From NCBI RefSeq assembly GCF_003217325.1, contig NZ_QJTI01000003.1:124001-188000 (forward strand): 64,000 nucleotides of DNA. The letters run 5' to 3'. The DNA is from Rhodopseudomonas faecalis (GTDB lineage Bacteria > Pseudomonadota > Alphaproteobacteria > Rhizobiales > Xanthobacteraceae). The notes under the pieces are model-generated. The model was not told the DNA's origin. It made no database searches and saw only the letters and a program-made list of their open reading frames with translations. Shown here piece after piece: positions 63,342 to 64,000 of the stretch (position 1 is the stretch's first letter; each line of letters begins with the position of its first letter). The translations under genes and the position numbers were made by a program.

Positions 63342-64000
63342 CTCTTTCTTGGCGGCGGCCGCGCGGCGGGCATCGGCAACCGCCATGGCGAACTGCTCCT
63401 TGGTCAGCACGCCCGGCACCCGGAACTTGCCGATGATGTAAGACGGCGTGCCGACAAAGCCGAATGCCTTGGCCTGACTGTCGCTGCGCTTCAGCACCGC
63501 CTCGATCGCGGCGCGGTTCTTGTCGAGATCGCGGCCCGCGCGATCGACATCAAGGCCGGCGCGCGCCAAGGCGTCGCGCGCGGTGCTCTCGGTGAGACGC
63601 GAGGTCATCGCCATCAGCGCATCATGCGCTTCGATAAACTTGTCTTGATATTTGCACGCCAGCGCCAACCGCGCGGCATAGACCGAGGCCGGGCCGAGTA
63701 CCGGCCAATCCTTGAACACCATGCGGATCTTGCCGTCTTCCTTGACCAGCGCGTGCAGATCGGGCGCGATCTTGCGGCAATAGGGACACTGATAATCGGC
63801 AAATTCCACGATGGTGATATCGCCGGCCGGATTGCCGGCCACCGGAATCTCCGGATCGCGCAGCACCGAGGCTTCGCTCAGCACTTCAAGGTCGGAAGCC
63901 GCCAGCGCCGCGGTGCTGCCACCGAGCAGCAGCGCCGCACCGGTCAAGACCAGCGCATGACGGCGCGAAAGCTGGGGGCTGGTCGGCGCGCGGCCGGCGG
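63339..64000 (-). CDS. DsbA family thiol-disulfide oxidoreductase (5' end outside window)
   Basis: A periplasmic thioredoxin-fold protein that forms or isomerises disulfides. The active site is CPYC in FADYQCPYCRKIAP, and the cis-proline loop is VGTPSYIIG. The reading frame is still open at base 64000: the residues before the apparent start include PQLSRRHALVLTGAALLLGG, a twin-arginine-type signal, so the true start is just beyond the window and the protein is longer than 202 aa. It heads the minus-strand group with the two membrane-protein genes. Confidence 0.9.
   Translation of the reverse strand, partial: AGRAPTSPQLSRRHALVLTGAALLLGGSTAALAASDLEVLSEASVLRDPEIPVAGNPAGDITIVEFADYQCPYCRKIAPDLHALVKEDGKIRMVFKDWPVLGPASVYAARLALACKYQDKFIEAHDALMAMTSRLTESTARDALARAGLDVDRAGRDLDKNRAAIEAVLKRSDSQAKAFGFVGTPSYIIGKFRVPGVLTKEQFAMAVADARRAAAAKKE

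Overview
The window is a 64 kb piece of a GC-rich alphaproteobacterial chromosome, most like Rhodopseudomonas or a close Bradyrhizobium relative. The basis is the ChvI-ChvG-HprK-EIIA-HPr cluster beside pckA, a short single-domain HPr kinase, an RpoH of alphaproteobacterial type, a DraT-DraG pair (so the organism probably fixes nitrogen), and palindromic intergenic repeats that I recall from this family. No rRNA, CRISPR array, prophage or transposase gene was found. One tRNA-Glu is present. Both edges cut genes: groEL at the left and a DsbA-like gene at the right.

Layout. 1-10 kb: 3' end of groEL with its terminator, an exported protein of unknown function, a CrtI-like flavoprotein, an acyl-CoA synthetase, an amino-acid-type binding protein, a class I glutamine amidotransferase, and draT-draG. 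10-25 kb: an exported alpha/beta hydrolase, lepA, a GT39-type glycosyltransferase, the signalling/PTS cluster chvI-chvG-hprK-EIIA-HPr (minus strand), a HugZ-like protein, pckA, rpoH, rluD and tRNA-Glu. 25-28 kb: metNIQ methionine importer. 28-37 kb: a metal-efflux cluster (outer-membrane protein, czcB, czcA, DUF3240 gene, second outer-membrane protein), then dps. 37-48 kb: a DMT exporter, a YheT-like hydrolase, a diguanylate cyclase, a CoA-transferase, a CBS protein, a FabI-like reductase and glgC-glgA. 48-53 kb: an HNH endonuclease, a PadR regulator with a small downstream gene, and an arsenic operon (arsR, two unrelated arsenate reductases, ACR3). 53-64 kb: a GH3 beta-glucosidase, a complete Liv-type ABC importer, an AI-2E/PerM-type permease, a small membrane protein and a DsbA-like oxidoreductase.

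The most notable object is a discrete insertion at 29289-31078, between the DUF3240 gene and the second outer-membrane gene. It has terminal inverted repeats (15 bp identical, extending to 28 of 32) and is bounded by a perfect 5-bp duplication AAAAC. It encodes no transposase. It is less GC-rich than its surroundings and carries a tightly coupled pair: a 268-residue soluble protein and a 163-residue protein with about four membrane segments. That layout resembles the phage-exclusion pair RexA-RexB, although I see no sequence similarity that proves the role. A decayed, frameshifted gene lies at its right end.

How genes work together: ChvG-ChvI, HprK, EIIA-Man and HPr form a regulatory PTS branch without a sugar permease next to the gluconeogenic gene pckA. 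DraT and DraG switch nitrogenase reductase off and on by ADP-ribosylation. The ars genes reduce arsenate and expel arsenite. CzcB-CzcA export metal ions. GlgC-GlgA make glycogen.
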